The position numbers and the translations under genes were made by a program. A DNA stretch of 64,000 nt, from contig CAWAQA010000004.1 in the NCBI GenBank assembly GCA_963784065.1, positions 248,001 through 312,000 of the forward strand, written 5' to 3'. This document shows, piece after piece, positions 7,935 to 18,997 of this stretch. The notes below the pieces were generated by a model. The model made no database searches. It was not told where the DNA came from and worked only from the letters and a program-made list of their open reading frames with translations. This DNA comes from CAWAQA01 sp963784065 (GTDB lineage Bacteria; Acidobacteriota; Vicinamibacteria; Vicinamibacterales; UBA2999). Each line of letters opens with the position of its first letter. Position 1 is the stretch's first letter.

Positions 7935-9609
7935 TCACTGGTTGGTAACGAGAAGGACGAGCTCGAGATCCTGGGCGGGCATGGGAAACAGCAGCGTTCG
8001 CAGGCGGATGTTGGCGGTGTTCAGGTAGTGCACGGCCCCAAGCGGGCGCATCTTCATGCCGCTGATGGTCTCCAGGCGCTGCAGATCGTTGCTGCCGATG
8101 ACGAGCAGGACGCGTTCGTTCGACTTCATGAAGTCGAGCGCGCGGCCGTCGTCGAAGAGCTCCACCTGCTTGAAGCGGGTGTAGAAGACCAGGTTCCGCA
8201 CGAATACCTCGGTACGAGCCGACAGGCTCGCTGGCACGCCTGTGGCTGCGCACGAGGGTGGCCATCTCTTCGACGGCTTCGGGGCGATGGCCGGCCAGCG
8301 CACCGAACTGGACGGCGAGCAGCAGCGCCGCGGCGCAGCACGTCATGAGCGCCGGCAGGCGCGCAAAACGCGCCGTGGCGGCGAGCCACGCGAGCGCGAG
8401 CGAGGCCGCCACCAGCCCGGTGACCGCGGTCCATGTCAGAACCGGATACGCCGTGATGAAAAGCGGCCGGGCCCGCACCAGCAGGACTGCGAGGACCAGA
8501 TACAAGGCGGCGGTGATCCAGGTGGCGAGGCGCAGCTCGGATGCGGAGGTTCGGCTGAAGCCGGAAGCCACGAGCGAGCCGGAAGCGGCAGAATCAGAAG
8601 TCGCCGTGGCGATGCGCGTGGCGATCGAGCGCGCGAGCAGGATGGCCAGCGGTGGCAGCACCGGCAGGACGTAGCGCGGCTGCTTTCCGACGGAGATCGT
8701 GTAGAAGATCAACGGCACGAACGCCCAGACGATCAGCCGCCACTCGTCATTGGTGAGCCGCCGCGCCCGCGTCAGCACGGCGCCAAGCGAGCGAGCCGGA
8801 AGCACCACCAGAAAAGCAGACCATGGCAGCATGCCGCCGATGACGATCGGAACGTAGAACCAGAACGGGCGCGGTTCGTTGAAGCGGTCGGTCGCAAAGC
8901 GCTCGAAGTTGTCGGCGATGAAAAAGCTCTGGAGGTACGGGGCGCCGTGTTCCATCCACATGGCGACGTACCACGGAAGGCCCACGGCCGCGAAGACCAC
9001 GGCGGCCAGGCCGACGTCGCGGACGCGCAACGAGCGATACGTCCCCTCGCGCCACCAGATTGGCAGCAGCACCAGGGCCGGAATCACCAGCGCCACCGGT
9101 CCCTTCATCAGGAAGCCGAGACCCGCGGCGGCGCCGGCGAGCGCCCAGCGCCGTTCGAGCGCCATCCAGATTCCCGCGGTGATGAAGAACGTGAGCGGCA
9201 GGTCGGGCAACGCCGCGCGCGCCATCGCGAAGTAGCCGTAGCAGGTGGCGGTGATGGCGCCAGCCAGCCACGCGACGTCGGAGCGGCTGGTGATCTGTCG
9301 CGCTGCCCGCCACCCGAGCAGGACGAGCCCCAGGCCGGCGAGCGCCGACCAGAACCGCGCGCCGAACTCCGTCGGCCCCGTCGCGAGATATGTCGCCGCG
9401 GTCAGCCAGTAGTAGAGCACCGGCTTCTGCCACCGATCTTCATAGTTGAAGTGGGGCGTCAGCCAGTCGCCCGATTCCACCATCTCGCGCGCGGCCTCGG
9501 CGTAGAACGCCTCATCCGAATCGGTGATGGCCTGCCGGCCGAGCCCGAGGAAGAACGTGAGGAAGGCGAGCAGCAGTAGCGAAAGGCCCGGACGTCGCAC
9601 GCTCAGCAA
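7935..9609 (-). CDS. ArnT/PMT-family membrane glycosyltransferase (one frameshift)
   Basis: This is an integral-membrane glycosyltransferase that uses a polyprenyl-phosphate sugar donor, of the ArnT/dolichyl-phosphate mannosyltransferase superfamily. The N-terminus has the family's acidic loop DSDEAFYAEAAREM followed by YEDRWQKPVLYYWL; many hydrophobic helices follow (for example AVVFAAVGLPWYVAMW). The frame is broken by one extra base at about 8211. Removing it turns VGSY into VGSYEVFVRNLVFYTRFKQ and joins both parts into one protein of about 557 residues ending in LLVTNQ. The C-terminal part is a soluble periplasmic tail. The start is uncertain: TTG at 9609 or GTG at 9600, only about 15 bp from the divergent CoA-binding gene. 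The acceptor is unknown (lipid A or protein). Confidence 0.8.
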
Positions 9610-9624
9610 TTGTACAGGTGGATA

Positions 9625-10006
9625 ATGAACCCTATGGCCAAAAGGGTAGCGGTCGTTGGCGCGTCGAGCGATCGGAGCAAGTTTGGGAACAAGGCGCTAC
9701 GCGCTTTCCGGGCGGAAGGGCACACGGTCATCCCCATCAACCCCAACGAGCGCGAAGTCGAGGGACTGAAGACCTACGCATCGGTACTCGATGTACCGGA
9801 GGCAATCGACATGGCCACCGTGTACGTGCAGCCGGAGGTCGGCGCAGCAACTGCTGGCGGAATTCGAGCAGAAGAAAATCCCGGAGATCTGGATCAATCC
9901 CGGGGCGGAGAGCGACGACCTCGTCGCCGAGGCGAAACGGCGCCAGCTGAACATCATCCAGGCCTGCAGCATCGTCGCGATCGGCCGCAGTCCGTATTCG
10001 TTCTGA
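9625..10006 (+). CDS. CoA-binding protein, YccU-like Rossmann fold (one frameshift)
   Basis: This small CoA-binding domain protein is related to the N-terminus of succinyl-CoA synthetase alpha. The start KRVAVVGASSDRSKFGNKA is the nucleotide-binding loop; YASVLDVPEAIDMATVYV follows. One extra base at about 9844 breaks the frame after VQPEVG. Correction continues as QQLLAEFEQKKIPEIWINPG and ends RSPYSF, giving 126 residues, the usual family length. ATG at 9625 is preceded by AGGTGG at a good distance. Such proteins probably regulate metabolism or protein acylation, but no reaction is established. Confidence 0.82.
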
Positions 10007-10027
10007 ACCGCGGCCTTTGACCGGCAC

Positions 10028-10096
10028 GAACCACAGAGTCACAGAGGCACAGAGAGTTCCCAATTCCGCTCTGTGTCTCTGCGTCTCTGTGGTTCG
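10028..10096. terminator. long CACAGAG inverted repeat between convergent genes
   Basis: A stem of about 27 bp with few mismatches (10028-10054 with 10070-10096) is built of CACAGAG/CTCTGTG units around a 15-nt AT-richer loop. It fills the gap between the convergent CoA-binding and NHL genes. The position suggests a bidirectional terminator or mRNA 3' end stabiliser. A sister element lies at 16114-16153 between another convergent pair. Confidence 0.6.
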
Positions 10097-10098
10097 GT

Positions 10099-11304
10099 TC
10101 AGTTGATCAGCGGAGACAGCGCAGGCTTCATCCCGTCGTAGACGAACTTCTGCACGCGTTTTCCCTCGTAGGTCTCGGTGATGTAGAGATCGCCTTTCGC
10201 GCTGACCGCGAGGTTGTGCGCACCGTAGAACTGGCCCGCCCATCGGCCGGCGCCGCCGAATGCACCGACCACCTCCAGCGTATCGCGACGCAGAATCCAG
10301 ATCTGCTGGTTGGTCCCGTCGGGCACGAAGAGATAGGTCTGCGCCGGATCGGTCGAGAAGCCGATGTCCCACACCGATCCGCTGCCGAGCGTGCGCTTCG
10401 CGACGAAGCCTTCCTTCACGAACGTCCCGTCCTTGCGAAAGACCTGGATGCGATCGTTGGTGCGATCGCAGACGTACACCAGCCCGTCGTTGGCGATGCG
10501 CACGACGTGGACGATGCGGAACTGCGGCGGTGGCGGACCGTCGGGATCGTATTGGCTGGGCGCGTTCTCGTGCTGCACCGCGCCGCTGAACGGGCTCGGC
10601 AGCCGCTCGCCCGCGCGCGTGAAGTACTCGTCGTCGGGCCTTTTTCCGTAGGCGCCCCAGTGCCGCTTGTACGCGCCGGTGGTCGCGTCGAAGACGATGA
10701 CGCGATGGTTCACGTAACCGTCGGCCACATACAGCTCGTTGGCGGCGCGATCGACCGTGACGTTGGCGGCGCCCCCGAGATTCTCGGTGTCGTTGCTGCC
10801 GCGGTTCCGCCCCTTGCGGCCGATCTGCAGCAGGAACTTCCCGTCACGCGTGAACTTGAGCAGCTGCGCGTCCTTCTCGCCCCCGCCGCCCAGCCAGACG
10901 TTGTCGTCGCCATCGACGTAGACGCCGTGCTCGAGGTCCGGCCACTCGTATCCGGGGCCTGGTCCTCCCCACGAGGAAACGAGGTTGCCTTCGGCGTCGA
11001 ACTCGAGCACCGGCGGCGCCGCCCGCCAGATCGATCGAGTCTCGTTCGGTTGTAGTGTTCCCGGACGATGGACGATCCAGACGTGGTCGCGCGCGTCGAC
11101 ATGAACACCGACGACCGCGCCAACGAGCCACCGGTTGGGAAGTGGTTTCGGCCACGCGGGATCGACATGAAACGAAGGGGCCAGAGCACGCGGCGCGGAT
11201 GGGGAAGGTGGGGCAGGAAGGGCACGATCCTGGGGAGCGCGTTGCGCTCCCCAGGAGATCAGTGCGACGCCAATCAGGATGATCAGGCCGCGGAGACGAC
11301 TCAT
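10099..11304 (-). CDS. exported NHL-repeat six-bladed beta-propeller
   Basis: The 401-residue protein has an N-terminal membrane/signal segment (LRGLIILIGVALISWG) and then NHL-type blades with repeated motifs such as VYVDGDDNVWLG, ELYVADGYVNHRVIVFD and LVYVCDRTNDRIQVF, closing with GDLYITETYEGKRVQKF. NHL propellers are binding scaffolds or, in the peptidylglycine lyase branch, metal-dependent lyases; no catalytic set can be assigned. It begins 4 nt after the stop of the upstream heme c/carboxypeptidase-regulatory gene, so the two form an operon and may act on the same periplasmic substrate. Confidence 0.8.
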   Translation of the reverse strand: MSRLRGLIILIGVALISWGAQRAPQDRALPAPPSPSAPRALAPSFHVDPAWPKPLPNRWLVGAVVGVHVDARDHVWIVHRPGTLQPNETRSIWRAAPPVLEFDAEGNLVSSWGGPGPGYEWPDLEHGVYVDGDDNVWLGGGGEKDAQLLKFTRDGKFLLQIGRKGRNRGSNDTENLGGAANVTVDRAANELYVADGYVNHRVIVFDATTGAYKRHWGAYGKRPDDEYFTRAGERLPSPFSGAVQHENAPSQYDPDGPPPPQFRIVHVVRIANDGLVYVCDRTNDRIQVFRKDGTFVKEGFVAKRTLGSGSVWDIGFSTDPAQTYLFVPDGTNQQIWILRRDTLEVVGAFGGAGRWAGQFYGAHNLAVSAKGDLYITETYEGKRVQKFVYDGMKPALSPLIN

Positions 11305-11308
11305 CGCG

Positions 11309-13453
11309 TCATTTCGCCAGCGGATTCGGCCGGAGCTGGAAGTGGGCTGCCAGGGGCTTGCTGCCCTTGCCGCCTTCGATCAGCCACGGCGTGCGATCGC
11401 CGTTTGCCGCCCACAAGCCGCGACCCTTCCAGCCGGCCTTCGGATCGTCGATGCGGCCGTCGAAGCCCTTGCCGTAGAAGCCCATCGGGTAGGGCACGCG
11501 CAGCACGACCCACTTGCCGTCCTTCAACGCCAGGATGCCGTCGTTGAGATTGCCCGTGGACATCGGCACGTCCTCGCCGAGGCCGAAGGTATTGTGCTGA
11601 TCGACCCACGAGTAGTAGCTCGACTCGGCGCTGTTCTCGCCGATGCCTTTGAAGCCCGGACCGGGATACTGATAGAACGCCCAGCCCTCAGGGCAATGGT
11701 CGCCGGTGGCCTTCGGCCCGTTCAGCGGACCCTTGCACTTGCCGCGATCGAAACTGCCGATGTGGCCGCTGGCGAGCGACACCCACACCACACCCTTCTT
11801 GTCGATGTCACCGCCGCGCACGCCGAAGCCGGGCTTCGGCACGTTGTAGACCTCGGTCAGCGTGGTCTCCGGCGGGTTCGCGCCAGGCACGACGCGCACG
11901 ACCGCCCCCGGTTGGCCACGGTACGCGCCCCACACTGAACCGTCCTTCGGGTGCGGCATCACTGCGTAGAACCCGGTGTCCATACGCTTGTCCTTCGTGG
12001 GATCGACGGGATCGTCGGGCCCGACGTAGTTGTCGTCGCGGCGGCCGTTGCCGTTCGTATCGACGATGAGCGCCGTCCAGCCCTGCGACTTGGCCGAGTC
12101 TCCGGTTTCCAGGAACATCTTCGTGTTCACCCACCCGACCACGGGGCCGCCGCCGCTCGTCCACAGCGTGTCGTTCGCGTCGAAACCGAACTGCGGGTGG
12201 TGCGTGTTGAAGCAGGTGTCCACGAACTGGTACTTCTGGGTCTTCGGATCCCAGACCGATACATGCCGCATCGACTGGTCGACCGGGAACAGCTTCGCCG
12301 ACGGGTGATTCGATCCGGACCGGCAGAAGGGCGGGTTGTCGGGTCCCCTGACGGCCGCCGCCATCCACACGCGTCCTGCCTTGTCGAGCATGGAGTTGTG
12401 GTTGTTCACCTTCTGGTTCCAGATCACTTCTTCGCCCCAGTAGGGTGAGGCCTGCAGCGGCAGCAGCCCCGCCGCATGGCCCGGGCCGAGCCCGAGCGGC
12501 GTGTCTTCGTCGCGCACCGGCGCGCGGAAGACGGTCGTCGTGTTCTTGATTGGATCGAGGATCGGAATATTGTCCGAGCTGTATTCAGGCGACCCGTAGA
12601 CCGGCCCGTAGGCGTTGACGGTCGGGTAGCGCTTGTCGGTCGAAATCAGATCGTGCAGGTAGTGGCGCTCGGTCATCCAGTCGCGGAGCGTGACGACGAT
12701 GTTGCGTTCGACACCCTGGGGCCGGGGTGGCTTGGCAAACGGCAGCTCGCCCTTGGCGATGCGCTCCGTCCAGTCCCCGAAGTTCTTGAACGACGTGGCG
12801 CCGAGCGCTGAGAGCTGGCCGAGCATCTGCTGGCCCGACTGGCCGGACTGCACGCGTCGCATCCAGGCCTGCTCGTGTGACGCGAAGGTCCCGAGAGAGG
12901 CCGGGATGGTCCGCGTCGAGAGCTGACCGAGCTGGTGGCAACCGACGCAGCCGTTGTTCTTCATGGAGTTCAGCCAGTCGCTCTGTGTGAGCTTGGCCGG
13001 GATGCTGCTCTTCCCGCCGAACTCGTCGGCACCGGGAATCTTCAGCATGGAATACCAGTAGATCGCCGGGTAGTAGTGAGCGGCCGCCGCCTCGTTCGGG
13101 GCTGCTGCGGCGGTGTGGTTCACCTGCCGTCCGGGGGTGCTCGATACCTTGGGACTGTCAACCAGTCCGTAGCCTCGCGCCCAGACGCTGTAGTTTGCCT
13201 GCGGCAGGTCGGGGACGACGTAGCGTCCCTGATCGTCGGTCACCACGCTCTTGATGTAGCGGACCGGCAGATCACGTGTCTCGGCAATCACCCACACACC
13301 GGCCTCCGGCCCGTTCGGACCGGTCACCACGCCGCCGATGTCGTCAGTGTCGATTGCCGGGGATTGCGCCGCGCGCTGCTGCGCGTGCGTGACGACGAGA
13401 ACCCAGGAAAGCAACACGGCCACTGAGGCCGCACGTAGAAGATGAGCGCTCAT
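11309..13453 (-). CDS. exported carboxypeptidase-regulatory-like protein with one c-type heme site
   Basis: The 714-residue exported protein has a signal peptide (LLRAASVAVLLSWVLVVTHA), a carboxypeptidase-regulatory beta-sandwich (about 35-115, GGVVTGPNGPEAGVWV) and a single heme-binding motif CVGCH at 169-173. A long C-terminal region resembles a propeller with repeated W-x-D blocks (VSVWDPKTQKYQFVDTCF, GRVWMAAAV). One CxxCH suggests electron transfer or heme-dependent chemistry in the periplasm. The ATG at 13453 puts the signal peptide at the start; an earlier in-frame start would run back through the rho promoter. It shares an operon with the NHL protein. I do not know the substrate. Confidence 0.72.
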   Translation of the reverse strand: MSAHLLRAASVAVLLSWVLVVTHAQQRAAQSPAIDTDDIGGVVTGPNGPEAGVWVIAETRDLPVRYIKSVVTDDQGRYVVPDLPQANYSVWARGYGLVDSPKVSSTPGRQVNHTAAAAPNEAAAAHYYPAIYWYSMLKIPGADEFGGKSSIPAKLTQSDWLNSMKNNGCVGCHQLGQLSTRTIPASLGTFASHEQAWMRRVQSGQSGQQMLGQLSALGATSFKNFGDWTERIAKGELPFAKPPRPQGVERNIVVTLRDWMTERHYLHDLISTDKRYPTVNAYGPVYGSPEYSSDNIPILDPIKNTTTVFRAPVRDEDTPLGLGPGHAAGLLPLQASPYWGEEVIWNQKVNNHNSMLDKAGRVWMAAAVRGPDNPPFCRSGSNHPSAKLFPVDQSMRHVSVWDPKTQKYQFVDTCFNTHHPQFGFDANDTLWTSGGGPVVGWVNTKMFLETGDSAKSQGWTALIVDTNGNGRRDDNYVGPDDPVDPTKDKRMDTGFYAVMPHPKDGSVWGAYRGQPGAVVRVVPGANPPETTLTEVYNVPKPGFGVRGGDIDKKGVVWVSLASGHIGSFDRGKCKGPLNGPKATGDHCPEGWAFYQYPGPGFKGIGENSAESSYYSWVDQHNTFGLGEDVPMSTGNLNDGILALKDGKWVVLRVPYPMGFYGKGFDGRIDDPKAGWKGRGLWAANGDRTPWLIEGGKGSKPLAAHFQLRPNPLAK

Positions 13454-13486
13454 AGCCGCGGATCGTAACACGCCCACGGTATTGGT

Positions 13487-13515
13487 TTGACAGGTCGTGA
13501 GGCCGGTCCTATACT
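13487..13515 (+). promoter_or_regulatory. sigma70-type promoter for rho
   Basis: There is a consensus -35 TTGACA (13487-13492), a 17-bp spacer (13493-13509) and a -10 TATACT (13510-13515). Transcription should start near 13522 and leave a leader of about 130 nt before the preferred rho ATG. A perfect 8-bp hairpin with TTG loop (13545-13563) lies in that leader. Rho genes are often autoregulated through their leader; that role is inference here. Confidence 0.75.
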
Positions 13516-13655
13516 CGCCCCGAATTACACACACCTGAGGTATGGCCGCGTCTTGGACGCGGCGTCGCGCCTCCGCGCGATTGTGCGTGCGGTCCCTGAT
13601 TTCATTCAATCCAAAGACGAACGATTACGTCATCAAGCTGACAGGGCACTCATCC

Positions 13656-15116
<1,461 letters not shown>

Positions 15117-15152
15117 CACGACCGTAAACGCAGACTGATACATGGAGACGCC

Positions 15153-15383
15153 ATGGCGACAATCCGGGTCCGCCGTAATGGGCCGTATCTGGTCGAGGGT
15201 GACGAAATCACGGTCGTTGACTGGGAGGGGCGGGAGTATCCCGTCGAGCGCCGGCCGTTCGCGCTCTGCCGCTGCGGCGGTTCGACGACCAAGCCCTTCT
15301 GTGACGGGACGCATTCCAAGATAGGATTTTCGGGAGCGGAGGCTGCGGTGGGGCCGGCCGCGGAGGATAAGCCAGCGCCCTGA
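15153..15383 (+). CDS. CDGSH iron-sulfur domain protein
   Basis: The 76-residue protein contains one CDGSH-type motif: CRCGGSTTKPFCDGTH (about 43-58), with the three cysteines and one histidine that bind a 2Fe-2S cluster. Small prokaryotic CDGSH proteins handle electron or cluster transfer. The GGAG in ATGGAGACGCC precedes the ATG. The stop TGA overlaps the next gene's ATG (TGATG), so it is translationally coupled to the diguanylate cyclase downstream, hinting at a shared redox theme. Confidence 0.88.
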   Translation: MATIRVRRNGPYLVEGDEITVVDWEGREYPVERRPFALCRCGGSTTKPFCDGTHSKIGFSGAEAAVGPAAEDKPAP

Positions 15384-16096
15384 TGCGGTCGTTCTTCGAA
15401 GTGCAGATCTCGATCGGGCTGGTGGCCATCGGTGTCTGCGCTGCAGCGCTCGTGCTCTTCGGCCTCTACCGGTGGCGGCTGCGGATGTTGCGCGACCTGC
15501 AGGCAGACCTGATGCGCCAGGTCCGCGAGCGCAGCGAACAGCTCGAGGATGCGAACCGGAAGCTGGCGCTGATGTCGTACGTGGATGCGGTCACCGACGT
15601 CGCCAACCGTCGATCGTTCGAAGAAGAACTGAAGATGGAGTGGCGGCGGTCGATGCGCGCCAAGTCGAGCCTCTCACTGCTGATGGCCGACATCGACGGC
15701 TTCAAGGCCTACAACGACGCGCTGGGTCACCAGGCCGGCGACGACTCGCTCAAGAAGGTCGCCGCCGTCATCGACGACAGCGTCCGCCGCGCCGGCGACG
15801 TCGTCGCGCGTTATGGCGGCGAGGAGTTCGCCGTGCTGCTGCCCGACACGGATCCGGGCGGCGCGGCGATCCTGGCCGAGCGCATCCGCGCCGCGGTCGA
15901 GGAGCGGAACATCTGGCATCCGAGCGCGGAGAGCGGCCGCCTGACCATCAGCATCGGCGTAGCGACCATGGTTGGACGCGAGGACGCTGACGGATCGGCG
16001 CTCGTGAAAGCGGCCGACGGCGCGCTGTATCGGGCAAAACGGGACGGCCGGAACCTGGTGCGAGTGGCCGAGGCGGCGACCCCTACAGCAACCTAG
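15383..16096 (+). CDS. membrane-anchored diguanylate cyclase (GGDEF)
   Basis: The enzyme makes the second messenger cyclic di-GMP from two GTP. The 237-residue protein has one N-terminal transmembrane helix (about 8-28), a short coiled-coil linker (VRERSEQLEDANRKLA) and a complete GGDEF domain with active-site GGEEF and the upstream inhibitory I-site RAGD exactly five residues before it. Thus both activity and product feedback inhibition are expected. No separate sensor domain is present, so input must come through the membrane helix or partner proteins. It overlaps the CDGSH gene by one base. Confidence 0.92.
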   Translation: MRSFFEVQISIGLVAIGVCAAALVLFGLYRWRLRMLRDLQADLMRQVRERSEQLEDANRKLALMSYVDAVTDVANRRSFEEELKMEWRRSMRAKSSLSLLMADIDGFKAYNDALGHQAGDDSLKKVAAVIDDSVRRAGDVVARYGGEEFAVLLPDTDPGGAAILAERIRAAVEERNIWHPSAESGRLTISIGVATMVGREDADGSALVKAADGALYRAKRDGRNLVRVAEAATPTAT

Positions 16097-16113
16097 CTAC
16101 GAACTACCGGCGG

Positions 16114-16153
16114 CAGAGAGACACAGAGAAGAGCAAACCTCTGTGTCTCTCTG
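16114..16153. terminator. perfect 15-bp CAGAGAG/CTCTCTG stem between convergent genes
   Basis: CAGAGAGACACAGAG (16114-16128) pairs perfectly with 16139-16153 around a 10-nt loop. It sits between the stop codons of the convergent diguanylate cyclase and lipoprotein genes. It has the same sequence style as 10028-10096. Likely a bidirectional transcription end; a further run of CTCTCT follows on the plus strand. Confidence 0.65.
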
Positions 16154-16179
16154 TGTCTCTCTCTCTGGGCCCGCGCGCC

Positions 16180-17036
16180 TCACCGCCTCAGCTGAAGCGA
16201 GACGCGCACGTCGAGCGGGGTCGCAAGCGACGCCTCGATATCGGTGCCGCTGGCGAGCTCGACCTCGCGGCCGCGGGTCGCGAGGACGGTGCCCGCGCCT
16301 GCCGCGCCGCCGATCGCCGCGCCTTTCGCCGCCCCGTCTCCGCCGCCGAGGATGCCGCCGATGGCCGCGCCGATGCCGGCGCCGACACCAACCTTCGTCG
16401 CGTCCTCACCCTTGGTCGCCTCGCCCTCGAAGACAACCGGGTTGGTCCGCAGGTCTTCGGCCGCGCCTTGCATTCGCACTTCGTTGAACCGGATCGCGAC
16501 GCGCGAGCGGCCCTTCACGCGGCCGGCGCGCTCGACCTCGAACACCTCACCGTGCAGGGTCGAGCCCGCGGGAATCGCGGTGTGGCCGTCGATGACGATC
16601 GCCTGGCGCAGGCGGGCGGTGACCGGCATCTCCACGGTCGCGGTGGCCGACGAGATCGCCGTCGTCAACTCGAGCGGCAACGCCGTGCCGGCGGGGACGC
16701 TTACGTCGCGAAACTGGCGGCCGCGGTGGCCGGCGCCGGGGCGACCTCGCGCGCGGTCGCTGGCGGAGCCGCCGACGGCCGCGCCGGACGGGACCCGGTG
16801 GTCGCGCGTGCGCCCGTTGTTGTGTCATTTGTCTCTACTCGCGCCGCAGGGTTGTCCACCGACGGGGCCGGGGCGGTCGGCGCAGGCGGGTTCACCTGGT
16901 CGGCGGCACCGGGTTGGGCGACGAGCGCCTGGTCCTGGTTTTGTTCCGGATTCGGGGCGTTCTCGGTGCCACGGTCGCTGCAGCCCACGATCAACGCCGA
17001 ACTGAGCAGTGCAGCAATGGTCCACTGGCTTTTCAT
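16180..17036 (-). CDS. lipoprotein with glycine-zipper domain (one frameshift)
   Basis: An envelope lipoprotein of about 285 residues after correction. The signal ends in a lipobox (SSALIVGC), placing the cysteine at the mature N-terminus. A long Pro/Ala-rich linker follows (AAPPATAREVAPAPATAAA). The C-terminal part resembles a conjugal-transfer TrbI/DUF-type barrel start (VSVPAGTALPLELTTAI) and ends in a glycine zipper (VGAGIGAAIGGILGGG, GAAIGGAAGAGT). The frame breaks at about 16710; inserting one C (AAASFRDVSVPAG) joins the parts, a -1 change unlike the +1 changes elsewhere. GAGGAG precedes the ATG. Function unknown; glycine zippers often insert in or span the outer membrane. Confidence 0.68.
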
Positions 17037-17144
17037 GAAACGTCTCCTCGCCCAGAACGTTTCAAGGATCGGACCAGAGCGTCGCGACAGGGCCCGCGCG
17101 TATCAAGATCCCTTATCGTCATGGAACAAGTATCAATTTGACGG

Positions 17145-18894
17145 ATGTCGCCTGAGCAGTGCACACTTTATGACATGCCCAAACGCACCGGCGCGCAAAT
17201 CATCTGGGAATGCCTTGTCCATGAAGGAGTGAATACCGTCTTCGGCTATCCGGGCGGCGCCATCCTTCCTGCCTATGACGCGATGCTCGATTACCCCATC
17301 CGGCACGTTCTCGTCCGCCACGAGCAGGGCGCGACGCACATGGCCGACGGTTACGCGCGCGCGAGCGGCGAGGTCGGCGTGGCCATCGCCACGTCGGGAC
17401 CAGGGGCCACCAATCTCGTCACCGGCATCGCCACGGCGCAGATGGATTCGGTGCCGATGGTCTGCATCACCGGCCAGGTGCCGAGCAAGATGATCGGCTA
17501 CGACGCCTTCCAGGAAACCGACATCGCCGGCATCACGCTGCCGATCACGAAGCACAACTACCTCGTGACGCGCGTCGCAGGACATCATGCCGGCGATGAA
17601 GGAGGCGTTCCACCTGGCCAAGTCGGGACGTCCAGGCCCGGTGCTGGTCGACATCACGAAGGACGCGCAGCAGGCGTCGACCGAATGGGAGTGGGATTCG
17701 AAACCGGTGAAGATGCGGGGCTACCGTCCCAGGCAGACGGTCGGCCGCGCCGACCTGCAGAAAGCCGTCGAGCTGATTCGTGCCTCGCGGAAGCCGGTCA
17801 TCCTTGCCGGGCAGGGGATCATCCAGAGCGGCGCGATGAAGGAAGTGCGCGCGTTCGCCGAGTTGATCGAAGCGCCGGTGGCGCCGACGCTGCTCGGCCT
17901 GGGCGCCTTCCCCGCGAGCCACCCGCTGAACATCGGCATGATGGGCATGCACGGCGAGGCGTGGGTCAACCATGCCATCCAGGAGGCAGACCTCCTGCTC
18001 GCGTTCGGCATGCGCTTCGACGACCGCGTGACCGGCAACCTCAAGACCTACGCGCAGAACGCCAAGAAGATCCATATCGACATCGATCCGTCGGAGATCA
18101 ACAAGAACGTCCAGGTCGACGCCGCCATCGTCGCCGACCTCCGCGAGGCGCTGCGCGACCTGCTCGACGTGCTCGAGCCGGCGCAGCACGAACCGTGGCT
18201 CAAGTACATCGCGTCGATGAAGGGCGACAACGCGGTCCGCGACATCCAGACGCTGCCCGACAACGGGCACCTGTACGCGGCCCACGTGATCAACGACATC
18301 TGGCGAATCACCGAGGGCAAAGCGATCATCGCCACCGACGTCGGCCAGCACCAGATGTGGGAGGCGCAGTACTACCATCACGAGACGCCGCGCTCGCTCA
18401 TCACCTCTGGCGGTCTCGGGACGATGGGCTTCGGGTTGCCGGCCGCCATCGGCGCCAAGATGGCCAGGCCCGACGCCGAGGTCTGGGCCATCGTCGGCGA
18501 CGGCGGCTTTCAGATGACGGCAGGCCGAGCTGCAGTACCGCGGCGCAGGAAGGCCTCAAGGTCAACGTCGCCATCATCAACAACGGGTATCTCGGGATGG
18601 TGCGGCAGTGGCAGGAGTTCTTCTACGAGCGCCGCTACGCGGCCACGCCGCTGCGCAGCCCTGACTTCGTGAAGCTCGCCGATGCGCACGGCCTGCTCGG
18701 CCTGCGCGCGGAGAAGCGCGCGGACGTACAGCGACATCGTCCAGCAGGCGCGCAGCGCCGAAGGGACGGTCGTCATCGACTTCCGCGTGGAGCAGGAAGA
18801 CAGCGTATATCCGATGGTACCGGCGGGCGCGGATCTGCACGCGATGATTCGCCGGCCGTCGCCGCTCGTCGAGACGGCGGACGATCCGATGTAA
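17145..18894 (+). CDS. ilvB: acetolactate synthase large subunit (four frameshifts)
   Basis: The ThDP-dependent catalytic subunit for the first common step of valine, leucine and isoleucine synthesis, condensing two pyruvates or pyruvate plus 2-oxobutyrate. Features: GAQIIWECLVHEGVNTVFGYPG, catalytic Glu60 in HEQGA, FAD-region RFDDRVTGNL, ThDP motif GDGGFQMT to NNGYLGMV. Four extra single bases interrupt it, at about 17580, 18523, 18536 and 18726. Removing them gives 581 residues that read VTRVADIMPAMKEAF, FQMTAAELQTAAQEG and KRADYSDIVQQ through the breaks, as expected for the family. Start could also be ATG at 17175 (MPKRT), which gives a more typical N-terminus. The small subunit follows. 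If the breaks are real, the pathway here is dead. Confidence 0.85.
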
Positions 18895-18913
18895 GTCGGC
18901 AGCGTCAGCATAT

Positions 18914-18959
18914 TCGTAGAGGCCGACCTTCAGGTCGGCTGACCGGCCCGGAGCCGGAT
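18914..18959. repeat. intergenic palindrome, GCCGACC-TTCA-GGTCGGC
   Basis: A 7-bp perfect stem (18922-18928 with 18933-18939) around TTCA lies in the 103-bp ilvB-ilvN gap, followed by a GC-rich CCGGCCCGGAGCCGG stretch. It is the same family as 6302-6325. Confidence 0.8.
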
Positions 18960-18997
18960 TATCGACCGTAGACCGCAGACGACAAGGATCTCCCGGG

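Noticed and set aside
17037..17144. T-box or leader-peptide attenuator before ilvB
   Set aside because: No run of branched-chain codons, no T-box core and no terminator hairpin with U-tract in this 108-bp stretch.
17580..18726. Programmed ribosomal frameshifting in ilvB
   Set aside because: Four sites with unrelated contexts, no slippery sequence, no stop codon in the zero frame at the shift and no shared stimulatory structure; sequencing error or decay fits better.
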